From: Glutamicibacter soli
GTDB lineage: Bacteria; Actinomycetota; Actinomycetes; Actinomycetales; Micrococcaceae
Reading direction: 5' to 3'
DNA length: 64,000 bases
Assembly: GCF_003309065.1 (NCBI RefSeq)
Contig: NZ_POAF01000002.1
Location: 1-64,000, forward strand
Positions 35,169 to 43,398 of the stretch are shown piece by piece; the first letter of the stretch is position 1; the number at the start of each line of letters is the position of its first letter. The notes under the pieces were generated by a model. The model saw only the letters and a list, made by a program, of their open reading frames with translations. It was not told where the DNA came from and did not search any database. Made by a program: the position numbers and the translations under genes.

Positions 35169-36275
35169 CTACTTCTGTGCGCTGAGCAGTTCGGTCAGCC
35201 GCTCCAAGAAGGCGGTGGTTTCGGCCTCAGTTCCCGCGGTGACTCGCAGGGTGCCGGCGATTCCGTTGTCACGGATGATGATTCCAGCGTCCAGAAGCCC
35301 CTGCCAAATGGCGTGGGGGTCGTCCAGGCCGCCGAAAAAGACGAAGTTCGAGTCTGAAACCGAAGGCTTCAAACCCAGCTCGGTCAAGGTGCTCACGATG
35401 CGGTCGCGTTGGGTCTTGATTTCTTCGACCTGTGCCAGCAGAAGGTCAACGTTCTTCAGCGCGGCAATGGCGGTCGCCTGGGTCACTGCAGAGAGGTGGT
35501 AGGGCAGGCGGACAAGCCGAATCGCATCGGTGACTTCCGGTGCCGCAGCCAAGTAGCCCACTCGGGCGCCAGCCAGGCCGAAGGCCTTGGACATCGTGCG
35601 GCTGACAATCAAGCGCTGGCGACCTCCGAGGAGGCTCAGTGCCGACTTGGTATTGGCCAGTGAAAATTCAGCGTAGGCCTCGTCGACGATGACCATGGCG
35701 TTGGTCTCGGAGGCTGCCTCGTAGACAGCCTCGATGACGTCCAATCCCAATGCCGTGCCGGTTGGGTTGTTCGGAGAGCAGAGGAAAACGATATTCGGTG
35801 TGTGCTCGCGTACCTGCGCGGCAGCAGAGTCGGCCGAGAGAGTGAAATCATCGGCGCGTTGGCCGGCGATGTATTCGGTATCGGTTCCGCTGGCCAGCAG
35901 CGGGTACATGGAATAAGTGGGGCCGAAACTCATGACGCTTCGACCGGGGCCGCCGAAGGCTTGCAGGATCTGCTGCAGGATCTCATTGGAACCGTTCGCG
36001 GCCCAAATGTTCTCGCGATCCAGATCGTGGCCCAGGTACTTGGCTAGGAGTTCACGCAATTCCACGAATTCACGATCCGGGTAGCGATTCAGCGTGGCCG
36101 CTGCCTTGGAGACTTCTTGAGCGATTGCATCAATCACGGTCTGCGGAAGCGGATGGGTGTTCTCATTGACATTCAGCTGAATTGGTACGTCAATTTGTGG
36201 CGCACCGTAAGGGGACAGCCCGCGGAGATTCTCACGCAAGGGCAGCTGACTCAATAGTTCACTGCGGACATTCAC
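35169..36275 (-). CDS. hisC: Histidinol-phosphate aminotransferase
   Basis: 368 residues, class I/II PLP aminotransferase. LNVNENTHPLP near the N terminus, the VDEAYAEFS segment and the PLP lysine in SRTMSKAFGLAGARVGY are intact. The start is GTG with TAGACT (36283-36288, minus strand) seven bases upstream, consistent with a leaderless mRNA. It appears to be the first gene of hisC-B-H-orf-A. hisD, often found upstream, is absent. Confidence 0.94.
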   Translation of the reverse strand: MNVRSELLSQLPLRENLRGLSPYGAPQIDVPIQLNVNENTHPLPQTVIDAIAQEVSKAAATLNRYPDREFVELRELLAKYLGHDLDRENIWAANGSNEILQQILQAFGGPGRSVMSFGPTYSMYPLLASGTDTEYIAGQRADDFTLSADSAAAQVREHTPNIVFLCSPNNPTGTALGLDVIEAVYEAASETNAMVIVDEAYAEFSLANTKSALSLLGGRQRLIVSRTMSKAFGLAGARVGYLAAAPEVTDAIRLVRLPYHLSAVTQATAIAALKNVDLLLAQVEEIKTQRDRIVSTLTELGLKPSVSDSNFVFFGGLDDPHAIWQGLLDAGIIIRDNGIAGTLRVTAGTEAETTAFLERLTELLSAQK

Positions 36276-36314
36276 GTCATTAAGTCTAATGGCGCAGTCG
36301 TCGGTTCAAGAATT

Positions 36315-36346
36315 GGCGACAAACCTTGGTAACAATACCTGTCGCC
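36315..36346 (-). terminator. Stem-loop after the LysM gene
   Basis: GGCGACA (36315-36321) pairs with TGTCGCC (36340-36346), with an inner ACCTTGGT/ATACC mismatch region. It lies 20 bases after the LysM gene stop and upstream of the hisC promoter. Confidence 0.5.
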
Positions 36347-36365
36347 ATTTTGAGGGTTTGACCGG

Positions 36366-36719
36366 CTAGTTGGCCAACACCGGGATCTCCAAGGTGTCGC
36401 CAACGCGGATCTCGCTGGAGTCCAGTGCGTTGATCTCCGCGATATGCTCCATGGCCGCATTCACGTCGTAGCCTACGGCGTATTCACGGGCGAGATCCCA
36501 CAACGAGTCGCCCGGGATGACGGTCACGGCCACGGTTTCAACACCTTGCGGCGAGTTGGACGCCGCCTGGGCACTTGAAGTGAACATGGTGATCAGGAAT
36601 GCGGCGGCGATGGTCAGAATGAACACCGGGACCCCAACCAGCACGGCCCAGCCGCGACGATTGATGCGGATCTTCATGTGTTCTTTGGTGCGTTTCGAGT
36701 CAAGTGCGGCGGTTGCCAT
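36366..36719 (-). CDS. LysM membrane protein, probable SOS-induced division/cell-wall factor (YneA/ChiZ-like)
   Basis: 117 residues from the ATG at 36719 (GAGGAGAA upstream; an ATG 24 bases earlier is less likely). Basic N terminus, one transmembrane helix (about 24-47), and a C-terminal LysM domain (about 66-115) with VTVIPGDSLWDLAREYA and EIRVGDTLEIP, which should lie outside the membrane and bind peptidoglycan. It is divergent from lexA with LexA boxes between. In Bacillus YneA and mycobacterial Rv2719c the same context marks an SOS gene that delays division or trims the wall; that role is inferred. Confidence 0.82.
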   Translation of the reverse strand: MATAALDSKRTKEHMKIRINRRGWAVLVGVPVFILTIAAAFLITMFTSSAQAASNSPQGVETVAVTVIPGDSLWDLAREYAVGYDVNAAMEHIAEINALDSSEIRVGDTLEIPVLAN

Positions 36720-36758
36720 GACTATTCTCCTCAACAGTGGCATGATGCGAACCTGTCT

Positions 36759-36787
36759 TCGAATACTGTTTTCGAAGATGTGTTCGA
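36759..36787. promoter_or_regulatory. LexA box(es) upstream of the LysM gene
   Basis: On the minus strand TCGAACACATCTTCGA (36772-36787) matches the actinobacterial SOS consensus TCGAAC-N4-GTTCGA at 11 of 12 fixed positions. An imperfect overlapping copy, TCGAATACTGTTTTCGA (36759-36775), is one base too long. Confidence 0.75.
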
Positions 36788-36837
36788 TTCTCGTATATCT
36801 TTTCTAACAGAACTTCGCGGAAATTGTCCAGACACTT

Positions 36838-36878
36838 TCGAACAAATCTTTGAAAGACTCCCTCACATCGACTAAGAT
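36838..36878 (+). promoter_or_regulatory. lexA promoter with overlapping LexA box
   Basis: -35 TTTGAA (36849-36854) and -10 TAAGAT (36873-36878) are 18 bases apart. The box TCGAACAAATCTTTGA (36838-36853) matches 10 of 12 consensus positions and overlaps the -35, so LexA binding would block its own promoter. Confidence 0.6.
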
Positions 36879-36975
36879 TTCGAAGTAGAAGAGGAACGAA
36901 TACATAACATCACTGGCTTCCGACAGTTAGGCATCCGCCCAGCTCACGACCGGTGATTAGGGAAGGCTAAAGGTC

Positions 36976-37695
36976 ATGTCAGCTTCAGAGCGCACTCCCC
37001 GATCGAATGCACGTTCGCTGACGATCCGCCAGAAGAAAATTCTCGAGACCATCCAGCGCTCGATCGGAAAGAACGGCTATCCGCCGTCGATGCGCGAGAT
37101 CGGCGACACCGTGGGGCTCAAGAGCCTGTCGAGTGTCACGCACCAGTTGAGCCAGCTTGAAAAGCTCGGCTACCTTCGTCGTGATCCACGCCGACCTCGT
37201 GCCATGGAGATCCTGCTGCCGCTGCAGCTCAGCGAGGATGCCGCAGCGGCCGAGGCGCCCAAGCCAGCGGAAGAGGCCGGCAAGGAAGATGCGAAGATCA
37301 TTGAGCTGAGCACCTCCGCGGACACCACTATGGTGCCGCTGGTTGGCCGTATCGCCGCTGGTGGACCGATCCTTGCAGATCAGACGGTAGAGGACGTGTT
37401 CGCGCTTCCGCGCCAGCTGGTGGGCCACGGAGAGCTGTTCATGCTTCGAGTCTCAGGAGACTCGATGGTTGATGCTGCGATCTGCGACGGTGACTGGGTT
37501 GTTGTGCGTCGCCAGCAAACTGCGAACAACGGCGACATCGTGGCTGCATTGCTCGATGAAGAAGCTACCGTGAAGACGTTCCGGCAGCGCGACGGTCATA
37601 CCTGGTTGTTGCCGCAGAATTCTCGGTACGAGCCGATCCTCGGTGATGCAGCGACCGTCATGGGACGCGTTGTATCGGTCATGCGTTCGCTCTAA
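36976..37695 (+). CDS. lexA: SOS repressor LexA
   Basis: 239 residues. N-terminal winged helix (about 12-80) with [35 protein letters not shown] linker with an acidic stretch follows, then the self-cleavage site in GRIAAGGPI (Ala-Gly about 125-126). The C-terminal protease has the serine in VSGDSMVDA (about 162) and the lysine in ATVKTF (about 198). RecA filaments trigger cleavage. Divergent from the LysM gene; LexA boxes lie between them. Confidence 0.97.
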   Translation: MSASERTPRSNARSLTIRQKKILETIQRSIGKNGYPPSMREIGDTVGLKSLSSVTHQLSQLEKLGYLRRDPRRPRAMEILLPLQLSEDAAAAEAPKPAEEAGKEDAKIIELSTSADTTMVPLVGRIAAGGPILADQTVEDVFALPRQLVGHGELFMLRVSGDSMVDAAICDGDWVVVRRQQTANNGDIVAALLDEEATVKTFRQRDGHTWLLPQNSRYEPILGDAATVMGRVVSVMRSL

Positions 37696-37707
37696 TCCGA
37701 CAAATCG

Positions 37708-37753
37708 AAGAGCGCTGGGGTGCAGTTCAATATGACTGCGTCCCAGCGCTCTT
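37708..37753. terminator. Bidirectional terminator between lexA and dinG
   Basis: AAGAGCGCTGGG (37708-37719) pairs with CCCAGCGCTCTT (37742-37753), with additional pairing in the loop (GCAGT/ACTGC). It lies between the convergent ends of lexA and dinG, with TTTGC on the plus side. Confidence 0.85.
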
Positions 37754-37807
37754 TGCTTCGATACGGGCTCAGCCGTGCCGGCTTCCGCGGAATGAACCAA
37801 TACCGAT

Positions 37808-39805
37808 CTAGCGGTTCGGGTCCATCCGCTTGAGGACACCGGTGATGGTCTTCTTGTCCACGGTGGGCCACATCGGCGGCAACGAGGCCTTGAGGAAACT
37901 GCCGTAGCGTGCGGTAGCCATGCGTGAGTCGAGGATTGCCACGACGCCCTTGTCCGACACGGAACGAATCAACCGGCCAGCGCCCTGGGCCAGACGGATC
38001 GCGGCGTGGGTGGCCGAAACCTGCATGAAACCGTTGCCGCCGTGCTTCTGCACGTCTTCGGTGCGGGCCTTGGAGATCGGATCGTCCGGACGCGGGAACG
38101 GGATCTTGTCGATAATAACCAAACGGCAGGAGTCGCCCGGCACGTCTACGCCCTGCCAGAGAGTCATGGTGCCGAAGAGACAAGTGTCCCGTTCCTCGGC
38201 AAACTGCGCTACCAGAGACTTCATGCTCGCATCACCCTGGCAGAGGATCTCGACGTCGAGGCGCTCGCGCAAGATCGCCGCCGCTTCTTCGGCAGAACGC
38301 TTCGAGGTGAACAGCGCCAACGCGCCGCCGCCCGAAGCCTTGATCAGATCCTCGATTTCGTCCAGGGTCTCGGCGGCAAGCTGCCTGCCGGGTTTGGGCA
38401 GGTGCTTGGCGACATACAAGATGCCCTGCTTCGGATAATCAAATGGGCTGCCGACGTCGATGCCTGTCCATGACGGTGCACCGGCACCCATGAGCCCCAG
38501 TGAACCGGCCACCGAGTCGAATTGCGCGCCGATGGCCAAGGTGGCGCTGGTCAAGATGACGGTACGACCGTCAAAGAGTCCTTCGCGCAGTTTTCCGGCC
38601 ACGGACAGCGGTGCCACGTTAAGTGTCGCCGGCTGGTTGTCATCCGCCTCGACATAGCCGCGGCCTTCGACAAATTCTCGCGGACGGGTCGTGTAGAGCA
38701 CCTCCCGGCGGTCTTCGGCTTCGAGCATGCGGATGGCGTCATCCATGACGGCCTGCATTTGCGACCTGGCGGTCTGGCGACCACCATCGGCCGGCGCGTT
38801 GGCTTCAGGCTTCGTCAATGCGAGAATGAGCCGGGCCTGTTCCACGATGTCGTTCAGGGCGATTCCCATGTCCTCGCGCAGGCCGGTCTGCAACAACCCG
38901 GTCGGTACGCCGGTCAAGGCCTTTTCAAGTCTGTTGGTGGCTTTGACCAATTCGTCAACGTTGACGGCGCAATGGCGCTTGGCCCCGCCCGCTGCGGTGA
39001 GCACCATACGAGCCGACAGCGCCCCTGAGACCGAGCTGGTGACGCGGTCCTGGAGCTCGTGGGCCTCATCGATGATGGCGACGTCGAAGTCCGGGAGCAC
39101 CGACAGCCCTTCGAAGGCGGAGACCGCCAGCAGGGCGTGGTTGGTAATCACCACGTCGGATTCGGCGGCCCGGGCGCGGGCCATCTCCGAGAAGCATTCA
39201 TCGGCCATAGGGCATTTCTGGGAGCCAAGGCACTCCATGGCGGACACCGAAACCTGTTTCCATGCCTTGTCGCTGACTCCGGGGACCAGTTCGTCCCGGT
39301 CCCCTGTGTCGGTGCGCTCGGCCCATTCGCGAAGCTTCATGACTTCGCTGGCCAGTGGGGAAAATGTCTGTCCCCTGGGCGCGGCGGGCTCATCCATGGA
39401 GAACAACGTGCCTTCGTCGTCTTCCGGGTATCCGCCGCCGAGCTTGTACTGGCAGAGGTAGTTGGAGCGGCCCTTGAGCAGGGCCACGTCCATGGGTCGC
39501 GAAAGCTTGCCTTTGAGAGACTCCAGGAGCCGAGGTACGTCACGTCCGACGATCTGCGACTGCAACGCCAAGGTTGCAGTCGATACGATTACCGGTTTGG
39601 CGCTGGTCTGGGCGTGTGCCAGTGCCGGGATCAGGTAGCCCATGGACTTGCCCGTACCGGTTCCTGCTTGCACCAGCAGATGCTCTTCGTCTTCCAGCGC
39701 CGATACAACGTGCTTGACCATTTCCTGCTGGCCGGCGCGCATGGCGCCGCCCATGGAAGTTACTGCGGCTTCCAGCAGGTCAAGGGCCTGCTCTTGCTTA
39801 TCCAT
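37808..39805 (-). CDS. dinG: DinG-family ATP-dependent DNA helicase
   Basis: 665 residues. Walker A VQAGTGTGKSMGYLIPAL (about residues 40-57), a cysteine cluster region around YLCQYKLGG and GSQKCPMADECFSEM that fits an XPD/DinG iron-sulfur domain, Walker B IIDEAHEL (about 245), and the C-terminal motifs LFGTMTLWQGVDVPGDSC and AIRLAQGAGRLIRS. Such helicases unwind forked and R-loop structures. The ATG overlaps the hflX stop by eight bases, so it is probably translated from the hflX transcript. Confidence 0.9.
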   Translation of the reverse strand: MDKQEQALDLLEAAVTSMGGAMRAGQQEMVKHVVSALEDEEHLLVQAGTGTGKSMGYLIPALAHAQTSAKPVIVSTATLALQSQIVGRDVPRLLESLKGKLSRPMDVALLKGRSNYLCQYKLGGGYPEDDEGTLFSMDEPAAPRGQTFSPLASEVMKLREWAERTDTGDRDELVPGVSDKAWKQVSVSAMECLGSQKCPMADECFSEMARARAAESDVVITNHALLAVSAFEGLSVLPDFDVAIIDEAHELQDRVTSSVSGALSARMVLTAAGGAKRHCAVNVDELVKATNRLEKALTGVPTGLLQTGLREDMGIALNDIVEQARLILALTKPEANAPADGGRQTARSQMQAVMDDAIRMLEAEDRREVLYTTRPREFVEGRGYVEADDNQPATLNVAPLSVAGKLREGLFDGRTVILTSATLAIGAQFDSVAGSLGLMGAGAPSWTGIDVGSPFDYPKQGILYVAKHLPKPGRQLAAETLDEIEDLIKASGGGALALFTSKRSAEEAAAILRERLDVEILCQGDASMKSLVAQFAEERDTCLFGTMTLWQGVDVPGDSCRLVIIDKIPFPRPDDPISKARTEDVQKHGGNGFMQVSATHAAIRLAQGAGRLIRSVSDKGVVAILDSRMATARYGSFLKASLPPMWPTVDKKTITGVLKRMDPNR

Positions 39806-41366
39806 GAAGGTTGAAAGTCTCCAACTCTGCTGCCAACGATTCTCGTACCTTGACGATTAATCTGGTTCCGTTCTCCAGATGCTCGCTTTCAAGGATTTCA
39901 GACTCACTCTGATGAAGTTTCGCGATCAGATCCCCGCGGTTATATGGGATCAGCACTTCCATCTGCACTCCCGGGCGCGGAATTGAAGAGCTGACCTTCG
40001 CCAGAAGCTCCTTGATTCCCTCACCGGTGTGTGCCGAGACAACCACGGTGTTGGATTCGCGGTTTCGGACCCTTTCAATAACAAATGGGTCAGCCACATC
40101 AGCCTTGTTCAGCACGATGATCTCGGGAATGTTCAGCGCATCGACTTCGCCCAGCACCGTACGCACTGCCTGGATCTGGCCTTCCGGATCCGGATGCGAG
40201 GCATCAACAACGTGAAGAATCAGGTCGGAATCCGCAATTTCCTCCAGCGTCGAGCGGAAAGCCTCCACCAGCTGCGTTGGCAGGTTGGACACGAAACCCA
40301 CCGTATCCGCCAGCGTGTAGGTCAGCCCGTCCTCGGTGGCCGCCTGCCGCACCGTGGGATCCAGGGTGGCGAACAGCGCGTTCTCCACCAAGACCCCGGC
40401 ATTGGTCAGTCGGTTCAGCAGGGAGGACTTCCCGGCATTGGTATAGCCGGCAATGGCGACCGCGGGAACTTCGTTGCGGCGGCGGTTTGCGCGCTTGGCT
40501 TCTCGGGCCGGCTTCATCGCCTTGATCTCACGGCGCAATTTTGCCATGCGGTCGCGAATGCGGCGGCGATCCATTTCAATCTTGGTTTCACCCGGGCCAC
40601 GCGAACCAATGCCGCCGCCCGCGGCGCCCACCCGGCCGCCGGCCTGGCGGGACATGGATTCGCCCCAGCCACGCAGACGCGGAAGCAGGTATTCCAGCTG
40701 GGCCAGTTCGACCTGGGCCTTGCCTTCACGGGACTTCGCATGCTGCGCGAAGATGTCCAGGATCAAACTGGTGCGGTCGATGACCTTGACCTTGACAACG
40801 TCTTCCAGCGCACGGCGCTGCGACGGGGCCAGTTCGGCATCGACAATCACGGTATCGGCGCCAGTGGAGGCTACGATCTCGCGCAACTCCATGGCCTTGC
40901 CCGAGCCCAGATACGTCGACGGGTCTGGCTTGCTGCGGCGCTGCACAACACCGTCGAGTACTTCCGAGCCTGCGGTTTCCGCTAGCGCTGCCAATTCGCG
41001 CAGCGAATTCTCCGCTTCGGTGACGCTTCCATCGGTCCAGACTCCGGCCAGCACCACACGCTCAAGGCGCAGCTGGCGGTATTCCACCTCGGTGACGTCT
41101 TCGAGCTCCGTAGAGAGGCCTGCAACGCGTCGCAGGGCGCGACGCTCGGCCAGGTCGTCCTGCTCACCGTCATAGGTGGAATAGCCGGAGGAAAAACGGT
41201 TCAGGGCGGTCGCCTGACCAGAGAAAATGGATTCATCATCGGATGCGAAATGCTGCACCTGAGGCCCCTGGGCCTCGTCTGCCGCAAGGATGCGGTCGAT
41301 GGCGGCCTGAATCTGGGCGTCGTCCATCGACGATGAATCGTGTTCGTGTGACTCGGAGTTAGTCAT
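39798..41366 (-). CDS. hflX: GTPase HflX
   Basis: 522 residues from the ATG at 41366, which has AAAGGAG five bases upstream. N-terminal HflX domain (about 75-290) with SKPDPSTYLGSGKAMEL and GGGIGSRGPGETKIEMDRRR, then the G domain with G1 GYTNAGKSSLLN (about 305-316), DTVGF, and NKAD. HflX splits or rescues stalled and heat-damaged ribosomes. A second in-frame ATG at 41459 also has a good AAAGGA site and would add 31 residues. Co-transcribed with dinG. Confidence 0.9.
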   Translation of the reverse strand: MTNSESHEHDSSSMDDAQIQAAIDRILAADEAQGPQVQHFASDDESIFSGQATALNRFSSGYSTYDGEQDDLAERRALRRVAGLSTELEDVTEVEYRQLRLERVVLAGVWTDGSVTEAENSLRELAALAETAGSEVLDGVVQRRSKPDPSTYLGSGKAMELREIVASTGADTVIVDAELAPSQRRALEDVVKVKVIDRTSLILDIFAQHAKSREGKAQVELAQLEYLLPRLRGWGESMSRQAGGRVGAAGGGIGSRGPGETKIEMDRRRIRDRMAKLRREIKAMKPAREAKRANRRRNEVPAVAIAGYTNAGKSSLLNRLTNAGVLVENALFATLDPTVRQAATEDGLTYTLADTVGFVSNLPTQLVEAFRSTLEEIADSDLILHVVDASHPDPEGQIQAVRTVLGEVDALNIPEIIVLNKADVADPFVIERVRNRESNTVVVSAHTGEGIKELLAKVSSSIPRPGVQMEVLIPYNRGDLIAKLHQSESEILESEHLENGTRLIVKVRESLAAELETFNLHG

Positions 41367-41659
41367 GGTCTCCTTTGAAGTACTTCGCTTTCCAGAATAG
41401 TGCGGGGCACCCCCACTTCGCGACGTGGCGCGGTCGGTTTCAAGGTGTTCGTTGGTCATTGAGTATCCTTTGCAGAAATCGGTAGCAGCATTCGGTGCTG
41501 ATGGTGATGCGGTTACGCAAACGCAAAGGCAAGGTGAAGACCCCAACACACCTGGGAGTCTGGAAAGTAGAAAAGACTTTGCCGCCTGCGGATTCCGCCG
41601 TCCGGGCGCGCAAGACCAGCGCCGGGGATTCGGGAATCACGGGTAACCGTGTGGGCTAC

Positions 41660-41689
41660 GTATTAGACGAAGAACAAAGTCATAGACAA
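41660..41689 (-). promoter_or_regulatory. Candidate hflX-dinG promoter
   Basis: On the minus strand TTGTCT (41684-41689) and TAATAC (41660-41665) are 18 bases apart, giving a long leader (about 190-290 bases) before hflX. Confidence 0.45.
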
Positions 41690-41750
41690 AACTCTATCAG
41701 TCTTGTGCGGCCTGGTACATATTGGCTTTGTCACGTTGCCTCCGCCCATA

Positions 41751-41779
41751 TTTGGCCCGTGCGCACGCAACGATAAACT
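41751..41779 (+). promoter_or_regulatory. Leaderless promoter of the 41787 methyltransferase
   Basis: TTTGGC (41751-41756) and TAAACT (41774-41779) are 17 bases apart. The ATG follows seven bases after the -10, and there is no ribosome binding site. Confidence 0.6.
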
Positions 41780-41786
41780 TTGCAGT

Positions 41787-42395
41787 ATGAGCTCGGATCA
41801 CTACTTCAGCGCCAGCCCCGCCTCGGCCGATGAACGCCGCACGATTTCAGTCGAGTTGAACGGCACCGTTCGCAAGATCCAGACCGCAGCCGGCATCTTC
41901 TCGCCTTCCGGTTTGGACAAGGGCACCGAGGTGCTGTTGAAGAACGTTCCGGCGCCGCGTGGCCGCATCTTGGACATCGGCTGCGGCTGGGGACCCATCA
42001 CAATTACCGCGGCCGAGCAAAGCCCCGGTTCGGAAGTCTACGGCGTCGACGTCAACGAGCGTTCCATCGAGCTGGCCCGCCTGAATGCGCAGAGCTTGGG
42101 CCTGGACAACGTGGTGGTCGGCCGGCCGGAAACTGTGGACCCGGAGCTTGAATTCGACACGATCTGGTCGAATCCGCCGATCCGCATCGGCAAGGAAGCC
42201 CTGCATGAACTTCTGCTGCTTTGGCTGCCGCGGCTGGCGCCGGGTGGCGAGGCCTGGATGGTAGTGCAGAAGAACTTGGGCAGCGATTCCCTCCAGAAAT
42301 GGTTGGTCGAGCAGTTGCCAAACGACTGGCGCGTCACCCGTGAAGCCACGGCAAAGGCCTTCCGCGTTTTGAAGGTTTCACGCCCGGCCCAGTAG
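41787..42395 (+). CDS. RsmC-like class I SAM-dependent RNA methyltransferase
   Basis: 202 residues. Motif I RILDIGCGWGPITITAA (about residues 59-75), VYGVDVNERSIELARLNA, and the catalytic NPP in IWSNPPIRIGKEALHELLL (about 132-150), typical of N2-guanine methylases of the RsmC/RlmG type (single-domain form). Target rRNA base not predictable. The start is chosen by the -10 element seven bases upstream. Confidence 0.87.
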   Translation: MSSDHYFSASPASADERRTISVELNGTVRKIQTAAGIFSPSGLDKGTEVLLKNVPAPRGRILDIGCGWGPITITAAEQSPGSEVYGVDVNERSIELARLNAQSLGLDNVVVGRPETVDPELEFDTIWSNPPIRIGKEALHELLLLWLPRLAPGGEAWMVVQKNLGSDSLQKWLVEQLPNDWRVTREATAKAFRVLKVSRPAQ

Positions 42396-42429
42396 GTTCG
42401 CCGTGCCAGTTGGCTGTGTGGCCCGCCTG

Positions 42430-43359
42430 CTAGTCCCGGCTGATGATCCCGCGCGCGACCAGTTCCGCCGGCCCGCTCAGGATGGTATCTTCCCGATCGC
42501 CGTTGGCAAGGAATGCAACCCCGACCGTGCCTCCGGGAACTTCAACCGACCAATCATTGATCAAGGCGGTGCCGCGCGCCCAGTAGCGCATCGCAGCGGC
42601 GGCCGCGCAAGCTCCGGTGCCGCAGGACAGCGTCTCCCCTACCCCGCGTTCGTGGACGCGCATCTTCACTCTGGCCCGGCCGTCTTCGATCAGCGGCTCG
42701 GCGGGAACCACGAATTCCACGTTGGTTCCGTGGGGCGGGGCCGGCGAGACTTCCGGGGCGACAAAGAGCTCCAGATCTTCCAGCATGCCTTGGTCCGGAA
42801 GCGCTACCACGGTGTGCGGATTGCCCATCGTGATGCTCAGCGCCGGCAACGCCTGTTCCCAGCCGCTGGGGCGGACCATCGAATCCACCGAGTCGGCGGC
42901 GGCCTGGTCCTCATGGATCAGGCCCCATGGCCCCAGATTGGCTGCGTACCCGTCCGCCAGCCGGGTGACTTCCTTGACGCCGGCACGGCTGCCGATCTGC
43001 AGGCTCTGGCCGACCGCTAGATTGACCAGGCCTTCGGCGATGAGGAAATGCACGAACGCGCGCACTCCATTGCCGCACATCTCGGCGATGGAGCCGTCGT
43101 TGTTGCGGTAGTCCATGAACCAGTAGGCCTTGGGATGCTCGATGAACTGCTGCTCATAACCGGACACCTGGGAGGTCGGCACCGCACGGATCAGCCCGTC
43201 GCCACCGATGCCGAAATGCCGGTGGCACAGGGCCGCCACCTGTTCAGCGGTGATTTGAAGTGCTCCCGTGGGATCCGCGAGCAAGACGAAGTCGTTTCCG
43301 GTTGCATGGCCCTTGGCAAATGCCTGGCCTGCAAGCTGCTGAAGTTCGCTGCGGTACAT
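42430..43359 (-). CDS. dapF: Diaminopimelate epimerase
   Basis: 309 residues. Interconverts LL- and meso-diaminopimelate for lysine and peptidoglycan. Both catalytic cysteines are visible, in AEMCGNGVRAFVHFL (about residue 94) and LSCGTGACAAAAAMRYW (about 242). The N-terminal FAKGHATGNDFVLL is the family start region. GAGGAG precedes the ATG. Last gene of the miaB-miaA-dapF run. Confidence 0.95.
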   Translation of the reverse strand: MYRSELQQLAGQAFAKGHATGNDFVLLADPTGALQITAEQVAALCHRHFGIGGDGLIRAVPTSQVSGYEQQFIEHPKAYWFMDYRNNDGSIAEMCGNGVRAFVHFLIAEGLVNLAVGQSLQIGSRAGVKEVTRLADGYAANLGPWGLIHEDQAAADSVDSMVRPSGWEQALPALSITMGNPHTVVALPDQGMLEDLELFVAPEVSPAPPHGTNVEFVVPAEPLIEDGRARVKMRVHERGVGETLSCGTGACAAAAAMRYWARGTALINDWSVEVPGGTVGVAFLANGDREDTILSGPAELVARGIISRD

Positions 43360-43398
43360 CCGTGCTCCTCGTGTTTCGTGCTTCGTTCGCTAGTTGCG

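Larger units (their letters stand above)
41367..41786. other. Divergent promoter region between hflX and the methyltransferase gene
   Basis: About 420 bases (330 if hflX starts at 41459). No credible gene apart from the possible hflX N-terminal extension. It contains the hflX promoter candidate at 41660-41689 and the leaderless promoter of the methyltransferase at 41751-41779. Confidence 0.6.
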
